Source: a virus. From it: DNA of 49,271 nucleotides. A model generated the notes under the pieces. The model was not told the origin of the DNA. It did not search any database and saw only the letters and a program-made list of their open reading frames with translations. Below are positions 40,900 to 49,186 of the stretch, piece after piece; the stretch's first letter is position 1; each line of letters begins with the position of its first letter. A program made the translations under genes and the position numbers. Location of the stretch: IMG/VR virus record IMGVR_UViG_3300044648_000101, positions 1 through 49,271 of that record. The stretch is one strand, 5' to 3'.

Positions 40900-41247
40900 A
40901 TGGCCTATACGAAAGACCAGCGAATTATAAACGAAAACCCCACGCTTACGGCTTATGAGCTGCTAATGCAGAAGGGGCTATCTCAGGAAAAATACAATGA
41001 ACTGGTGCAGTCCAATTACCAACCTAAAGCGCCGATACAGCCCACAGTTACAGAACGCATTACACCACCACAACCCGTACAGGCTAAAGTAACACGCGCC
41101 GAGCCTAAGCTATCCAAACCCCACGTACCTGCCAACCAAAAGAAAATGGCATTCCTGCGCAACAAGAGTACAGGCAAGATAACCCGCATGACGCGTGCAT
41201 CAGCAGAATTTGCAGCCCGGTTAGATAAAAACTTTGAAGTACGATGA
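40900..41247 (+). CDS. Hypothetical head-operon protein
   Basis: 115 residues. N-terminal helices (DQRIINENPTLTAYELLMQKGLSQEKYNELVQ), a Pro-rich linker (PIQPTVTERITPPQPVQ), and a basic C-terminal end (NQKKMAFLRNKSTGKITRMTRASAEFAARL). It resumes the phage head module after the island, and may assist scaffold or portal assembly. Overlaps the next start by 4 bases. Confidence 0.7.
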   Translation: MAYTKDQRIINENPTLTAYELLMQKGLSQEKYNELVQSNYQPKAPIQPTVTERITPPQPVQAKVTRAEPKLSKPHVPANQKKMAFLRNKSTGKITRMTRASAEFAARLDKNFEVR

Positions 41248-41492
41248 TAGATAGGATAGAACCAAAGATAAAGCCGCACGTACAGGTAACCATCCAGCAG
41301 GATGTACCCACTACCTTCAACGGTAAGTACACCTTAGTTGCTCTGGATAAGGACGGTAATGAAAAGCCGCGTACTGAATTTGAGATAGGCGTAAAGGGAT
41401 TCAATAAACTATACGCATCCATAACAGAGAAACCTGAAGGTACGGCCACCGCAAATCCACAATTCCGAGTTAAAAAAAAACCAACCACATAG
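41244..41492 (+). CDS. Small beta-rich head-operon protein
   Basis: 82 residues: IKPHVQVTIQQDVPTTFNGKYTLVALDKDGNEK, then FEIGVKGFNKLYASITEKPEG. Basic tail RVKKKPTT. Family unknown; it lies just before the scaffold gene. Confidence 0.65.
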   Translation: MIDRIEPKIKPHVQVTIQQDVPTTFNGKYTLVALDKDGNEKPRTEFEIGVKGFNKLYASITEKPEGTATANPQFRVKKKPTT

Positions 41493-41501
41493 CATACATT
41501 T

Positions 41502-42365
41502 ATGAAGAAACTAACCCAAGCCCAATTAATCGCCCTCGTATCAGGTTTAGGTCTGGCGGGTGTGGAAGTTGTGGAAAATGAAGCAGACAGCGACTTCGAT
41601 CAGGACGCCGCACTATCGCTTGTTGATGGCAACAGACGCAAGATACTTGAGCCGCAAATAAAGGGCGAGCTTGAAGAGGGTATGCGTAAAGAAATAGAAG
41701 GCCGCGTCAATGGTTCGTGGCGCAGCGCACTTAACCGCGCAACAGGTATCACACACAGCAAGATAAAGGATATAGAGAGCATTGACGATATGCTTAAGGT
41801 TGCCATAGGGCACAAAGTATCTGCCATCGAAGGCAATACCGAAGAAACCACAAAGAAGTTTGAGGAGTTAGTGAAAGCCCATAATGATGCATTGGAAGCA
41901 AAGGATAAAGAATGGGATACAAAGTATAGCGAACTTAACGGCAAATACGTAAAGCGTGACATGCTTGGTGTATTGCGCACTCACCTGAAAGAGGCGCCAT
42001 TGCCCGAAAGCCTTGACAGGGATATTGCATCCGAAGATTTCCTGAACCATTTGCAAAACAAATATCACCTGTCATACGATGAAGCTGCAAAAGCAGTATC
42101 ATTGATGGACAAAACCAACCCCGCTATCCCGGCATTGAATGAAGCGAAGAATGCGCAGATAGATATACTGTCCGAAGCTAAGAGTTATTTTGAGCCTCGC
42201 TCACTTTGGGTAAAGGATATGCGCGGCAAGAACCCGGCAGATGCTATGCAGGGCAAAGGACAGACCCCGAACCTGCCACAGCCCACATTTAAACAAGGCG
42301 TAACAAGCGCAGAGCAACAAAGGCAGGCGCGACTAGAGGGGTACGAGAAACAAGGCGGTTTATAG
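41502..42365 (+). CDS. Probable capsid scaffolding protein
   Basis: 287 residues, highly helical and charged. The opening LTQAQLIALVSGLGLAGVEV is followed by coiled-coil segments (TEETTKKFEELVKAHNDALEAKDKEWDTKYSELNGKY) and a polar C-terminal tail. Composition, size and place before the major capsid gene match phage scaffolds of the GP20 kind. No protease signature. Confidence 0.8.
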   Translation: MKKLTQAQLIALVSGLGLAGVEVVENEADSDFDQDAALSLVDGNRRKILEPQIKGELEEGMRKEIEGRVNGSWRSALNRATGITHSKIKDIESIDDMLKVAIGHKVSAIEGNTEETTKKFEELVKAHNDALEAKDKEWDTKYSELNGKYVKRDMLGVLRTHLKEAPLPESLDRDIASEDFLNHLQNKYHLSYDEAAKAVSLMDKTNPAIPALNEAKNAQIDILSEAKSYFEPRSLWVKDMRGKNPADAMQGKGQTPNLPQPTFKQGVTSAEQQRQARLEGYEKQGGL

Positions 42366-42386
42366 TGTGTTGATTTCTTATAGAGC

Positions 42387-42415
42387 AGGTGCGCTAATCA
42401 TAGCGCACCTTTTTT
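42387..42415 (+). terminator. Terminator before major capsid operon
   Basis: Perfect 10-bp stem AGGTGCGCTA (42387-42396)/TAGCGCACCT (42401-42410), tetraloop ATCA, then T6. The next promoter starts 2 bases later, so capsid synthesis is uncoupled from scaffold. Confidence 0.93.
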
Positions 42416-42416
42416 A

Positions 42417-42448
42417 TTTGCATAATTAATTTTATTTACTATTTTTAC
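42417..42448 (+). promoter_or_regulatory. Late promoter, major capsid protein
   Basis: TTTG (42417-42420), 19-bp spacer, TATTTTTAC (42440-42448). A leader of 99 bases precedes the ATG. Same spacing and -7 element as the major tail promoter. Confidence 0.87.
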
Positions 42449-42547
42449 ATCAAGTCCATAACCCGACTTTCTAAATAGGTTGACAGGCCACTCCAGCCGC
42501 CTTTAAGAGCGATAAACTTTTCATTCACTTCTTAATTCTTAAAGGCA

Positions 42548-43894
42548 ATGAGTTTTAATAATTCGGGTAATACCCAATTAATTCAGCAGTTTGTAGATAG
42601 GTACGGAAACTTAGGACGCAATTATAGCGTGTTCAATTTCGTACTGACAACCTCACAGCAAAACAGCAAGGTAACACTTGATCCAAACACCTTCCTGAAA
42701 GCGCCCGGCAAAAAGCGCCGCGTTATCGTAAACTACTTCCCTGTACTGTGTGATGTACTTGGTGATTGCGATGCAGGCATTTGCGATACGGGCCAGAAGG
42801 TAGAGCCTAAGCAGCAAATCTTTGACATTACAAAATGTATTGCTTCAAAGATATTCACCATCGACAAAAACGACATTCGCCTGACCGATAACGGCGCATG
42901 GGATTTCAACGGTACGGCGCTGTCTATTATCGCGTCTGCACTGCCTCAGCTTCGCAGGGAACACGCCAAAGCCCTGACAACTTACCTTTATGACCTTGCT
43001 GGTGTGTTTCCTGACGGTAACGGCAACAAGCGCGTATCGGTAACCAACCCGGCAACAGGTGTAATTAACCCAATGGGTAAATTGCAGATCGAGCGCGAAT
43101 ATCTGGATGCTGGATTTATGGCTCCAAACATCTACGGCGGTGCCGAGGTGTACAACTGGCAGAACATGACCCAAATTGCCGGGCTGAACGCACAAGGTCA
43201 AAACCTTGCTCAAACCAATACCAACAACACATGGTATGACGAAGGGCTGAGCGACCTGATACTTGACGATACTGACACAGGTGGTCACATCCTGACCATT
43301 GCGCCTGAAGTATTCAAATATGTTTGGTACTCTGAAAATGCTGGCATATTCTCTACGGATATGGCAAGCATCGAAGGTCTGGGCATGCTGTATCGTCGCG
43401 GGATTGATGGCTTCATCGAGGGCACTTTGATTGACCCGGAGACTGGCATCGTTTGGGATTTGTACATCACATACGACAAATGCGATCAGCAGTGGAACTT
43501 CCAACTGAAGCACCATTACGATCTGTTTGTATTGCCTGATATTGCTTGCAACGCAGCAGGCGTTAACGGTATCTTCCATTGGAGGACATGTCCGCAGGTT
43601 ATCGCAGCTTGCCCAACTGGTGATACCCCTAGCCCGGCAGTAGCAGAATCTACATTTAGCTGGACACCGGGCGACATATTCCCGCTGTACGTATCTAGCA
43701 TGAACATCGGCGGTGTGATAACGCAGCCTTTGACTGACGTTGCTGACATAAGCGCACTCGCTACGCTTATGACGCAGAATTATCAAGGTTCGGCTGTTAA
43801 CTTCTCTGTAAACGGTAGCGATATCGAATACGATGGTTATGTTGAACTGGATGGTAACATCAACGGTACAGTGACAATTGATTTTGCACCTTAA
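42548..43894 (+). CDS. Major capsid protein
   Basis: 448 residues with own promoter, leader and terminator, after scaffold. SFNNSGNTQLIQQFVDRYGN at the start; FYDLAGVFPDGNGN-like central part and LRREHAKALTTYLYDLAGVF, YDKCDQQWNFQLKHHYDLFVLPD in the body fit the HK97-fold capsid group of Bacteroidota phages. The C-terminal ~100 residues (after PSPAVAESTFSWTPG) look like an added surface beta domain. Confidence 0.82.
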   Translation: MSFNNSGNTQLIQQFVDRYGNLGRNYSVFNFVLTTSQQNSKVTLDPNTFLKAPGKKRRVIVNYFPVLCDVLGDCDAGICDTGQKVEPKQQIFDITKCIASKIFTIDKNDIRLTDNGAWDFNGTALSIIASALPQLRREHAKALTTYLYDLAGVFPDGNGNKRVSVTNPATGVINPMGKLQIEREYLDAGFMAPNIYGGAEVYNWQNMTQIAGLNAQGQNLAQTNTNNTWYDEGLSDLILDDTDTGGHILTIAPEVFKYVWYSENAGIFSTDMASIEGLGMLYRRGIDGFIEGTLIDPETGIVWDLYITYDKCDQQWNFQLKHHYDLFVLPDIACNAAGVNGIFHWRTCPQVIAACPTGDTPSPAVAESTFSWTPGDIFPLYVSSMNIGGVITQPLTDVADISALATLMTQNYQGSAVNFSVNGSDIEYDGYVELDGNINGTVTIDFAP

Positions 43895-43904
43895 AAACAA
43901 TAAC

Positions 43905-43936
43905 GGGCGGCTGCACAAGTAGCCGCCCTTATTTCT
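43905..43936 (+). terminator. Terminator/attenuator after capsid gene
   Basis: GGGCGGCT (43905-43912)/AGCCGCCC (43921-43928) with 8-base loop and TTATTTCT. Ends immediately before the next ATG (43937), so read-through probably sets the lower level of the connector genes. Confidence 0.85.
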
Positions 43937-44917
43937 ATGTCTACTTGCCTTAATTCGCTCGTCACTCTCGGCCTTTGCGGGGACGCTGGTACACCTACCA
44001 GCGGGCTAACGCTTATCATGGCCGCTGGCATCAGCACCAACAACCTAGCGAACATCGCTAACGAAGATGTTATTAGCGGTGCAGCATTGGCATTGCAACA
44101 AAAGGAACTTTCCTTAGTTCAGGTTCGCAATGACTTCATCGGTGCATTGCAATCAAACAATGTTGTGACCGATGTGAATAGTCCGGTGTATGATACTTCG
44201 TTTTTCTTACCTGCCACTAGCGTAGGTGTGAATACGGATAGAGGGATATGGCTGCATAAGTCTGCTAAGTATAAAGGCAGCCTACGTAAGACCTACATCA
44301 AAGCAATACAGCTATACCCATTTGGTACAGGCGATGGAACTATAAGCATATCGGACGGTATAAACACGTATGATTACGACGTTAGCTTAGTGGGTGGTGA
44401 AGTGAATACTTTTGATGCTGATAGCTTATCCGGGTTTCCTTTCCTGATTGACCCAAATAGTGCATCGGTTAAAGTACTGGTAACTTCTACGGTTGCATTT
44501 GCGTCGTCAAAGATCACATGCAAGACCGGGTGCAATGGCACGATGCCAAATCCATGCGGTTGGGCTGAAGGGTGGAACGGCGCTACTCAGGTACGCGAGG
44601 AAGGGTATGGCGTTAACGTGCAATTCTATTGCGAATGCGATTATGAGGCCATTTTGTGCAATCTAAGTAAATCGTATGCTGGCGAGTTGATATGGTGGAA
44701 ATGGCAAGCTAATATTTTCAGGGAGCACCAGAAGTCCAATAGGTTCAACAATTGGGTTATCTACAACCATGCTGAAATGGATAAATGGATAGCAGATGCA
44801 GAGGCCAACTACAACCGGGTGTGGAATAACTTAATGAGTGGGATGTTGGGGATTTTGAATACTTACCGTGACGATTGTTTGAACTGTCGTGGTATAAGGT
44901 GGCGCACAAACGTATAG
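43937..44917 (+). CDS. Head completion/structural protein
   Basis: 326 residues starting MSTCLNSLVTLGLCGDAGTP. Cys pairs (CKTGCNGTMPNPCGW, FYCECDYEAILC) and a helical end (FNNWVIYNHAEMDKWIADAEANYNRVWNNL). Located between capsid and tail-completion genes, suggesting a virion or head-tail joining protein. Exact family not recognised. Confidence 0.65.
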   Translation: MSTCLNSLVTLGLCGDAGTPTSGLTLIMAAGISTNNLANIANEDVISGAALALQQKELSLVQVRNDFIGALQSNNVVTDVNSPVYDTSFFLPATSVGVNTDRGIWLHKSAKYKGSLRKTYIKAIQLYPFGTGDGTISISDGINTYDYDVSLVGGEVNTFDADSLSGFPFLIDPNSASVKVLVTSTVAFASSKITCKTGCNGTMPNPCGWAEGWNGATQVREEGYGVNVQFYCECDYEAILCNLSKSYAGELIWWKWQANIFREHQKSNRFNNWVIYNHAEMDKWIADAEANYNRVWNNLMSGMLGILNTYRDDCLNCRGIRWRTNV

Positions 44918-44919
44918 AT

Positions 44920-45480
44920 ATGACACCGGAAGAATATAAATCAAAACTTGAATCCTTAGCAGGTGAATTCGCATCAAGAGCAGTTGACCGGGCTGTGATA
45001 CCAGCGGCGAACGAACTTCTGGCTGTGATCAAAAACAGGATAGTGCAGCAGGGTAAAAATAGCAGCGGGGCGAGCATAGGTGTGTATGACACTACTCCTG
45101 CGTATTACGGGCCAGAGGCGTTTATTAAAAAGACATCATTCACGCCACAAGGCAAAACAGGCGAAAAGGTATTTAAGAATGGCAAACCACACAAAACCGA
45201 ATATATACCAAGTGGCTATAAAGGGTTGAGGGAAAAGCAAGGGCGGCGCACTGATATAATGAATGAGAGCTACAGCGGTGCCACTATGTTAGCATACCAA
45301 ATGCAGCAAACCGACAACGCTGCAATACTGGGCTTCACCAATACTGAAGCGTCCAAAATACGCAAGGGGCAAGAGAAAAAAAGGGGTAAAATATTTTACG
45401 CGACAAAGCAGGAAATTGACGATTACAATCAATCAGTAGCTGAGGAAAGCGAGCGCATAACGAGAGAATTATTGAAATGA
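44920..45480 (+). CDS. Head-tail joining protein, HK97 gp10-like
   Basis: 186 residues from ATG 44920; the track from 44875 starts inside the previous gene. EYKSKLESLAGEFASRAVDRAVIPAANELLAVIKNRI at the N-terminus, then a basic middle and helical tail. Size and layout agree with gp10-like tail-terminator/joining families. ATGA overlap with next gene. Confidence 0.68.
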   Translation: MTPEEYKSKLESLAGEFASRAVDRAVIPAANELLAVIKNRIVQQGKNSSGASIGVYDTTPAYYGPEAFIKKTSFTPQGKTGEKVFKNGKPHKTEYIPSGYKGLREKQGRRTDIMNESYSGATMLAYQMQQTDNAAILGFTNTEASKIRKGQEKKRGKIFYATKQEIDDYNQSVAEESERITRELLK

Positions 45481-46007
45481 TACAATCCACGTTAACAGGT
45501 CTTAAGGACTATATACTGTCAACTAACACTTACTTTGGTAAGGGTTTTGACGATGTGTATATGGACGAAACAACCGGGATTGTAGCGAATGGCGGCGCGA
45601 TATTCCCTAATGATACGTTGGGAGATTACTTCTATCTCAGGTTGCCTAATCAGTCACGCTTCGACTATGCAGCGATAAACCGCGTTACCGATTGCAGCAA
45701 CACGCCGGGTGTAGTATCTGATATCACTTTAGTGGCATGCGTGCGCAAGGCAAGCGCCGACAGGTTAATGACAAACCTACTCAACACTATATCCAGCTAT
45801 AATGATGATGTTAGATTTGTTACCTGCCAGTATCGTAGTGAAGATGTAGTATTGCGCGAGCTAGGCAGGCTGAAAAAAGAAAACATTGAAGCTGCATTAC
45901 AGCGGCTGGGTAATCATACTATTGTATCGGTTAACTTTTCATTGTCTGTGTCATTCCAGTTACGTAAAGTTTCATCAGGCTGTATTTTAGATCCATGCAA
46001 ATGCTAA
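45477..46007 (+). CDS. Neck/tail completion protein
   Basis: 176 residues: GLKDYILSTNTYFGKGFDDV, then a mixed alpha/beta body (RFDYAAINRVTDCSNTPG, LRELGRLKKENIEAALQRLG), typical size and place of head-closure or tail-terminator proteins. No specific match. Confidence 0.62.
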   Translation: MIQSTLTGLKDYILSTNTYFGKGFDDVYMDETTGIVANGGAIFPNDTLGDYFYLRLPNQSRFDYAAINRVTDCSNTPGVVSDITLVACVRKASADRLMTNLLNTISSYNDDVRFVTCQYRSEDVVLRELGRLKKENIEAALQRLGNHTIVSVNFSLSVSFQLRKVSSGCILDPCKC

Positions 46008-46345
46008 CATTCATACTGTACACGATATTCTTTATCATAGCCTCGATAGGGCTGTTTAAGTTCATACTATACGCTACTGCTGACGGCGGGTTCTTATCTG
46101 GATGGCAGAAGGTGCTGGATTGGCTTTGGTCACGAAATAGGAATGCAGCTAAATTGCTTGGCGCGTGCGGCATGTGCTTTGCTCACTTCTGTAGCATCGC
46201 AACTTTCATTATTTACGTTGCCATGTTATGGGATATGTGGGTATGGAATTGGTGGCAGTCAATATTATGGTACTTCTTTTTTGTCGGCCTAACATGGATG
46301 GGAATGTTCAAACAAATACCTAAAGAAAAAAACAATGGCGTGTGA
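45995..46345 (+). CDS. Membrane protein with three TM segments
   Basis: 116 residues (Met 46001 is the alternative start). Hydrophobic helices at about 5-25, 63-85 and 90-108, with GMCFAHFCSIATFIIYVAMLWDMW. Lying in the head-tail module, it is unlike a virion protein and may act on the host membrane. It resembles small inner-membrane proteins in many Bacteroidota phages. Confidence 0.65.
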   Translation: MQMLTFILYTIFFIIASIGLFKFILYATADGGFLSGWQKVLDWLWSRNRNAAKLLGACGMCFAHFCSIATFIIYVAMLWDMWVWNWWQSILWYFFFVGLTWMGMFKQIPKEKNNGV

Positions 46346-46853
46346 TTGCGAAACATATACCTGCTTAGAGCCGTCACCCGCTATAGTTCAATGCGGCGAA
46401 GATATATCCGTATTACTGGCGGCAACTGAAACCGCTACATGGTTAATGAGCGTTGAGTTCAATGGGAGGTGGCGAGGCGTGCAGATAGATGTTGTAAATA
46501 CAGAACTTTTGGAATTACCTAATGTGTTCAATGAAGATTACACTCATACCATAAAGTTCTATACCGCTGGCGGCGCGCTAGTTAACGATACTTGCTATAC
46601 ATTCAACAGCGCGAGCGTGATCGGCACTGCAAGCGGTGTTACTTCGCCAAGTTCATCAAGTGGCTTACAATACGCTACAGTTGTAGCGGATGCCGATGGA
46701 GATAGCTTCGACTTTGCATTAGGCACGCCAATAGTGATCATTACCAGCAACCAGAGCTATGATGAAGGCTGGACGTACGATGGCGCTACTGTGACGTGGA
46801 CTAATGGGAATACTGTTTACGATGGTCAGAGATTAACAATTCTATACGCATGA
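46335..46853 (+). CDS. Structural beta-domain protein
   Basis: 172 residues: Cys-rich start (ACDCETYTCLEPSPAIVQCG), then a beta-sandwich pattern (WLMSVEFNGRWRGVQIDVVN, HTIKFYTAGGALV) and a Ser-rich linker followed by a C-terminal domain (ATVVADADGDSFDFAL). Probably part of the tail fibre group. ATGA overlap with the next gene. Confidence 0.62.
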   Translation: MACDCETYTCLEPSPAIVQCGEDISVLLAATETATWLMSVEFNGRWRGVQIDVVNTELLELPNVFNEDYTHTIKFYTAGGALVNDTCYTFNSASVIGTASGVTSPSSSSGLQYATVVADADGDSFDFALGTPIVIITSNQSYDEGWTYDGATVTWTNGNTVYDGQRLTILYA

Positions 46854-48052
46854 TAAGGTTACTGATATTTATTATTTGGATGCTGCTTTTCGGTAGCATA
46901 TGCAACGGACAAGGGCGAACGTCCTTTGGGGCTACGCGGGCGCAGGACACTAGTTTTACCAAAGCACGAGTGAAGCTGGAAGCCTATACCGATGCCGATA
47001 GCAACGTACTAGTGACGCTACCAAACGGCGATGTGATAAAGATGCCGTTTGCCACGTTTGGTGCCACGTATACGGCGGGGTACGGGTTGGGGCTGACAGG
47101 GTTTGAATTCTATGTTGATAGCAGTGAGGTGGCTACACTTTACGATCTCAGTCTGAAGGTTAATTATATTGATACAACAGCAATGTTATTGCCATATCTC
47201 AGAAAGGTAGATACAGCATCATTAAGCAACAGGATAAATACTAAGCTGACTGTTAACGGTGACAGCCCGGCGGGTACTATTTCAGCAGGAACTAATAATA
47301 GCAATGCGTTCAACATTGAAACGAACAATACCACTAGGGCGTCTTTCATGGCCAATGGTAATATTTTAATAAACGATGCTGTCAGTAACGGGTTCGATAA
47401 TATTGAAATAGGTGGAAGGGTGGCGGTCACAAACAATACGAATAATAACCTGTTTAGATTCCACTTCCCGACAGGTACACATCCTGTCATGCAAATATCG
47501 GAAATGGGTGTGGCTACGATCTACCTATCGTTGGGATTTGTACTGGGAGGACAGGCCGCGTATGTGATCGGTGCTGACGAGGCACCATCCCTCTACGCGA
47601 ACCTCGCCGCAGGACGGTTGCTATTTCCAAAGCAGGGCGGAAATGGTATAAATCCTGTAATGCAGTTTAACCCGAGTGCCCCGATAACCCCCGGATTGGG
47701 AACTGTTGGTAGTTTATTTGTAGACAGCGTTTCCTTATGGTATGTTAACAGACAAGCCCGGACAGGTAATATAGTGGATAATACCTATGCTACAGTAAAT
47801 GTCAGTTACACGATTGAGCCCGGTCAAACATGGCTAACCTACACAGGTACGGGTGGCAACACATGGACGCTGCCAACCCCAAGGGAAAGCAGGGAAATTA
47901 AAATAAAGAACAAAGGTTCTGGAACGCTAACACTTTCAGGTTCTATATATAGCAATGCATCTGTAGCGACCTACAATTTACTAGTTGGCGAGGGAATCAT
48001 ACTAATAAGTGACGGGTCAGACTGGAGTATAGTTTCTAAATACGTACCATAA
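46850..48052 (+). CDS. Tail fibre-like protein with signal peptide
   Basis: 400 residues. N-terminal signal peptide (LLIFIIWMLLFGSICNGQ). It then shows YIDTTAMLLPYLRKVDTASLSNRINTKL, typical of fibre shafts in Bacteroidota phages, and Gly/Asn/Thr-rich repeats leading to a C-terminal beta domain (WTLPTPRESREIKIKNKGSG). A secretion signal on a virion fibre is odd and repeated in the next gene. Confidence 0.75.
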   Translation: MIRLLIFIIWMLLFGSICNGQGRTSFGATRAQDTSFTKARVKLEAYTDADSNVLVTLPNGDVIKMPFATFGATYTAGYGLGLTGFEFYVDSSEVATLYDLSLKVNYIDTTAMLLPYLRKVDTASLSNRINTKLTVNGDSPAGTISAGTNNSNAFNIETNNTTRASFMANGNILINDAVSNGFDNIEIGGRVAVTNNTNNNLFRFHFPTGTHPVMQISEMGVATIYLSLGFVLGGQAAYVIGADEAPSLYANLAAGRLLFPKQGGNGINPVMQFNPSAPITPGLGTVGSLFVDSVSLWYVNRQARTGNIVDNTYATVNVSYTIEPGQTWLTYTGTGGNTWTLPTPRESREIKIKNKGSGTLTLSGSIYSNASVATYNLLVGEGIILISDGSDWSIVSKYVP

Positions 48053-48065
48053 AATAAACATAAAC

Positions 48066-48425
48066 ATGAAGAGAATATTTTTCGCCGCCACGCTGTTACC
48101 ATTAGCAGCACCCGCACAGAGAGGTGTTTCGCTTGAAATCAAACCCTACATAGTGAAGGTCGTAGTGGTTACTACCGGGGGAAACGTAACTAAAAGAACT
48201 GACACCTGCGTTAAGTTGGTGCTAAACCCGTGTGGCATAGTTACTAAAACCACTGGGTGCGTAAATTATCAGCTATTCCGGGCGGATGGTAGTCTGTACG
48301 AAACAGGTGATAAGATAGTGCCGCGCAATAAACTGGATTTGCTAAATGCTGACCCGGTTAATATAACGGCCATTAATAACTTGCTAATCAATTGGTACAT
48401 TGAAGCAATAAACGAAATACAATGA
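48066..48425 (+). CDS. Small secreted-type protein, fibre-associated
   Basis: 119 residues with signal peptide MKRIFFAATLLPLAAPAQ, then a beta-rich part (GVSLEIKPYIVKVVVVTTGG, CVKLVLNPCGIVTKTTGCVNY) with Cys. Follows the fibre gene closely; may be a chaperone or a receptor-side factor. Family unknown. Confidence 0.62.
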   Translation: MKRIFFAATLLPLAAPAQRGVSLEIKPYIVKVVVVTTGGNVTKRTDTCVKLVLNPCGIVTKTTGCVNYQLFRADGSLYETGDKIVPRNKLDLLNADPVNITAINNLLINWYIEAINEIQ

Positions 48426-48640
48426 AGAGTCTAACCATTACATTTCGAGATTTCATAGCGTTGTTGATAGTATTGCTATGCTTCTTTTATTTTTACTATA
48501 TTAGTAGTGCCCGGTTTCCACAGGCGTTACTAAAGGACATAAGCGATATAAAAATGGCTATGGTGTCACTTGTTACAATGGTGATCGGGTATTACTTCGG
48601 CGCTAGTAAAAAATCAGAACCAAGTGAAAAAACACAATAA
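48422..48640 (+). CDS. Small membrane protein
   Basis: 72 residues: FIALLIVLLCFFYFYYI and MVSLVTMVIGYYFGASKK form two membrane helices with a charged tail. Holin-like topology and position before the holin gene suggest a lysis role. ATGA overlap upstream. Confidence 0.65.
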   Translation: MKSLTITFRDFIALLIVLLCFFYFYYISSARFPQALLKDISDIKMAMVSLVTMVIGYYFGASKKSEPSEKTQ

Positions 48641-48641
48641 A

Positions 48642-48881
48642 ATGATTACAGGATATTACATCGACCTGCCTACGGGCTACCAAACAATTGCAGTCAACGG
48701 TGGCGAAGAAGTTGCAGTTGACCAATATACGGGCGGAATTGTGACGCCGGAAACAAAAACGCACTACGGGCTAGTAGAATGGGATGCAACAACGGAGATC
48801 AGTGTTGTTGAGGTGAACGGGCAACCTGTAGATGTACAGCCATTGATCGCAGGCCATCACCCTGTAGCCAAGCCCAAATGA
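48642..48881 (+). CDS. Small beta-rich protein
   Basis: 79 residues from ATG 48642 (upstream GTG 48624 overlaps the previous stop). ITGYYIDLPTGYQTIAVNGGEEVAVDQYTGGIVTPETKTHYGLVEW. Compact beta protein; family unknown. ATGA overlap with next gene. Confidence 0.6.
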   Translation: MITGYYIDLPTGYQTIAVNGGEEVAVDQYTGGIVTPETKTHYGLVEWDATTEISVVEVNGQPVDVQPLIAGHHPVAKPK

Positions 48882-49186
48882 TTATAACGCGCGTCACTGT
48901 TTTGCTATTGCTCATGTATGCCATCATATCGGTTTACATAGGGCATTGGGCAAGTGACGCGTGCTACTATTTAGGGGCGCAGTTCAATGAGTGCCTATTG
49001 TTGTTTTTAATTGCCCTGAATGCGTCCGGCTTTGCGCGTACACTAGCCATTACCCTATTAATCCTCGCCACGTTTGAATTGATTGATGAGATTGCAGGCA
49101 GGAATACGTCATTTTTTCATAACGATTATTTACCTGTTATAACCGCATCAATTTTCTTGGCATGGACTTACTTAAAGAAGAAGTAA
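48878..49186 (+). CDS. Polytopic membrane protein
   Basis: 102 residues with three hydrophobic segments (RVTVLLLLMYAIISVYIG, CLLLFLIALNASGFARTLAITLLIL, VITASIFLAWTYLKKK). Upstream of holin and overlapping its start by 25 bases. Possible antiholin or second holin. Confidence 0.68.
   Translation: MIITRVTVLLLLMYAIISVYIGHWASDACYYLGAQFNECLLLFLIALNASGFARTLAITLLILATFELIDEIAGRNTSFFHNDYLPVITASIFLAWTYLKKK

Noticed and set aside
42845-43918. Long - strand ORF of 357 codons opposite the major capsid gene
   Set aside because: Mirror frame of a highly expressed gene; high Cys/Arg shadow composition and no promoter.
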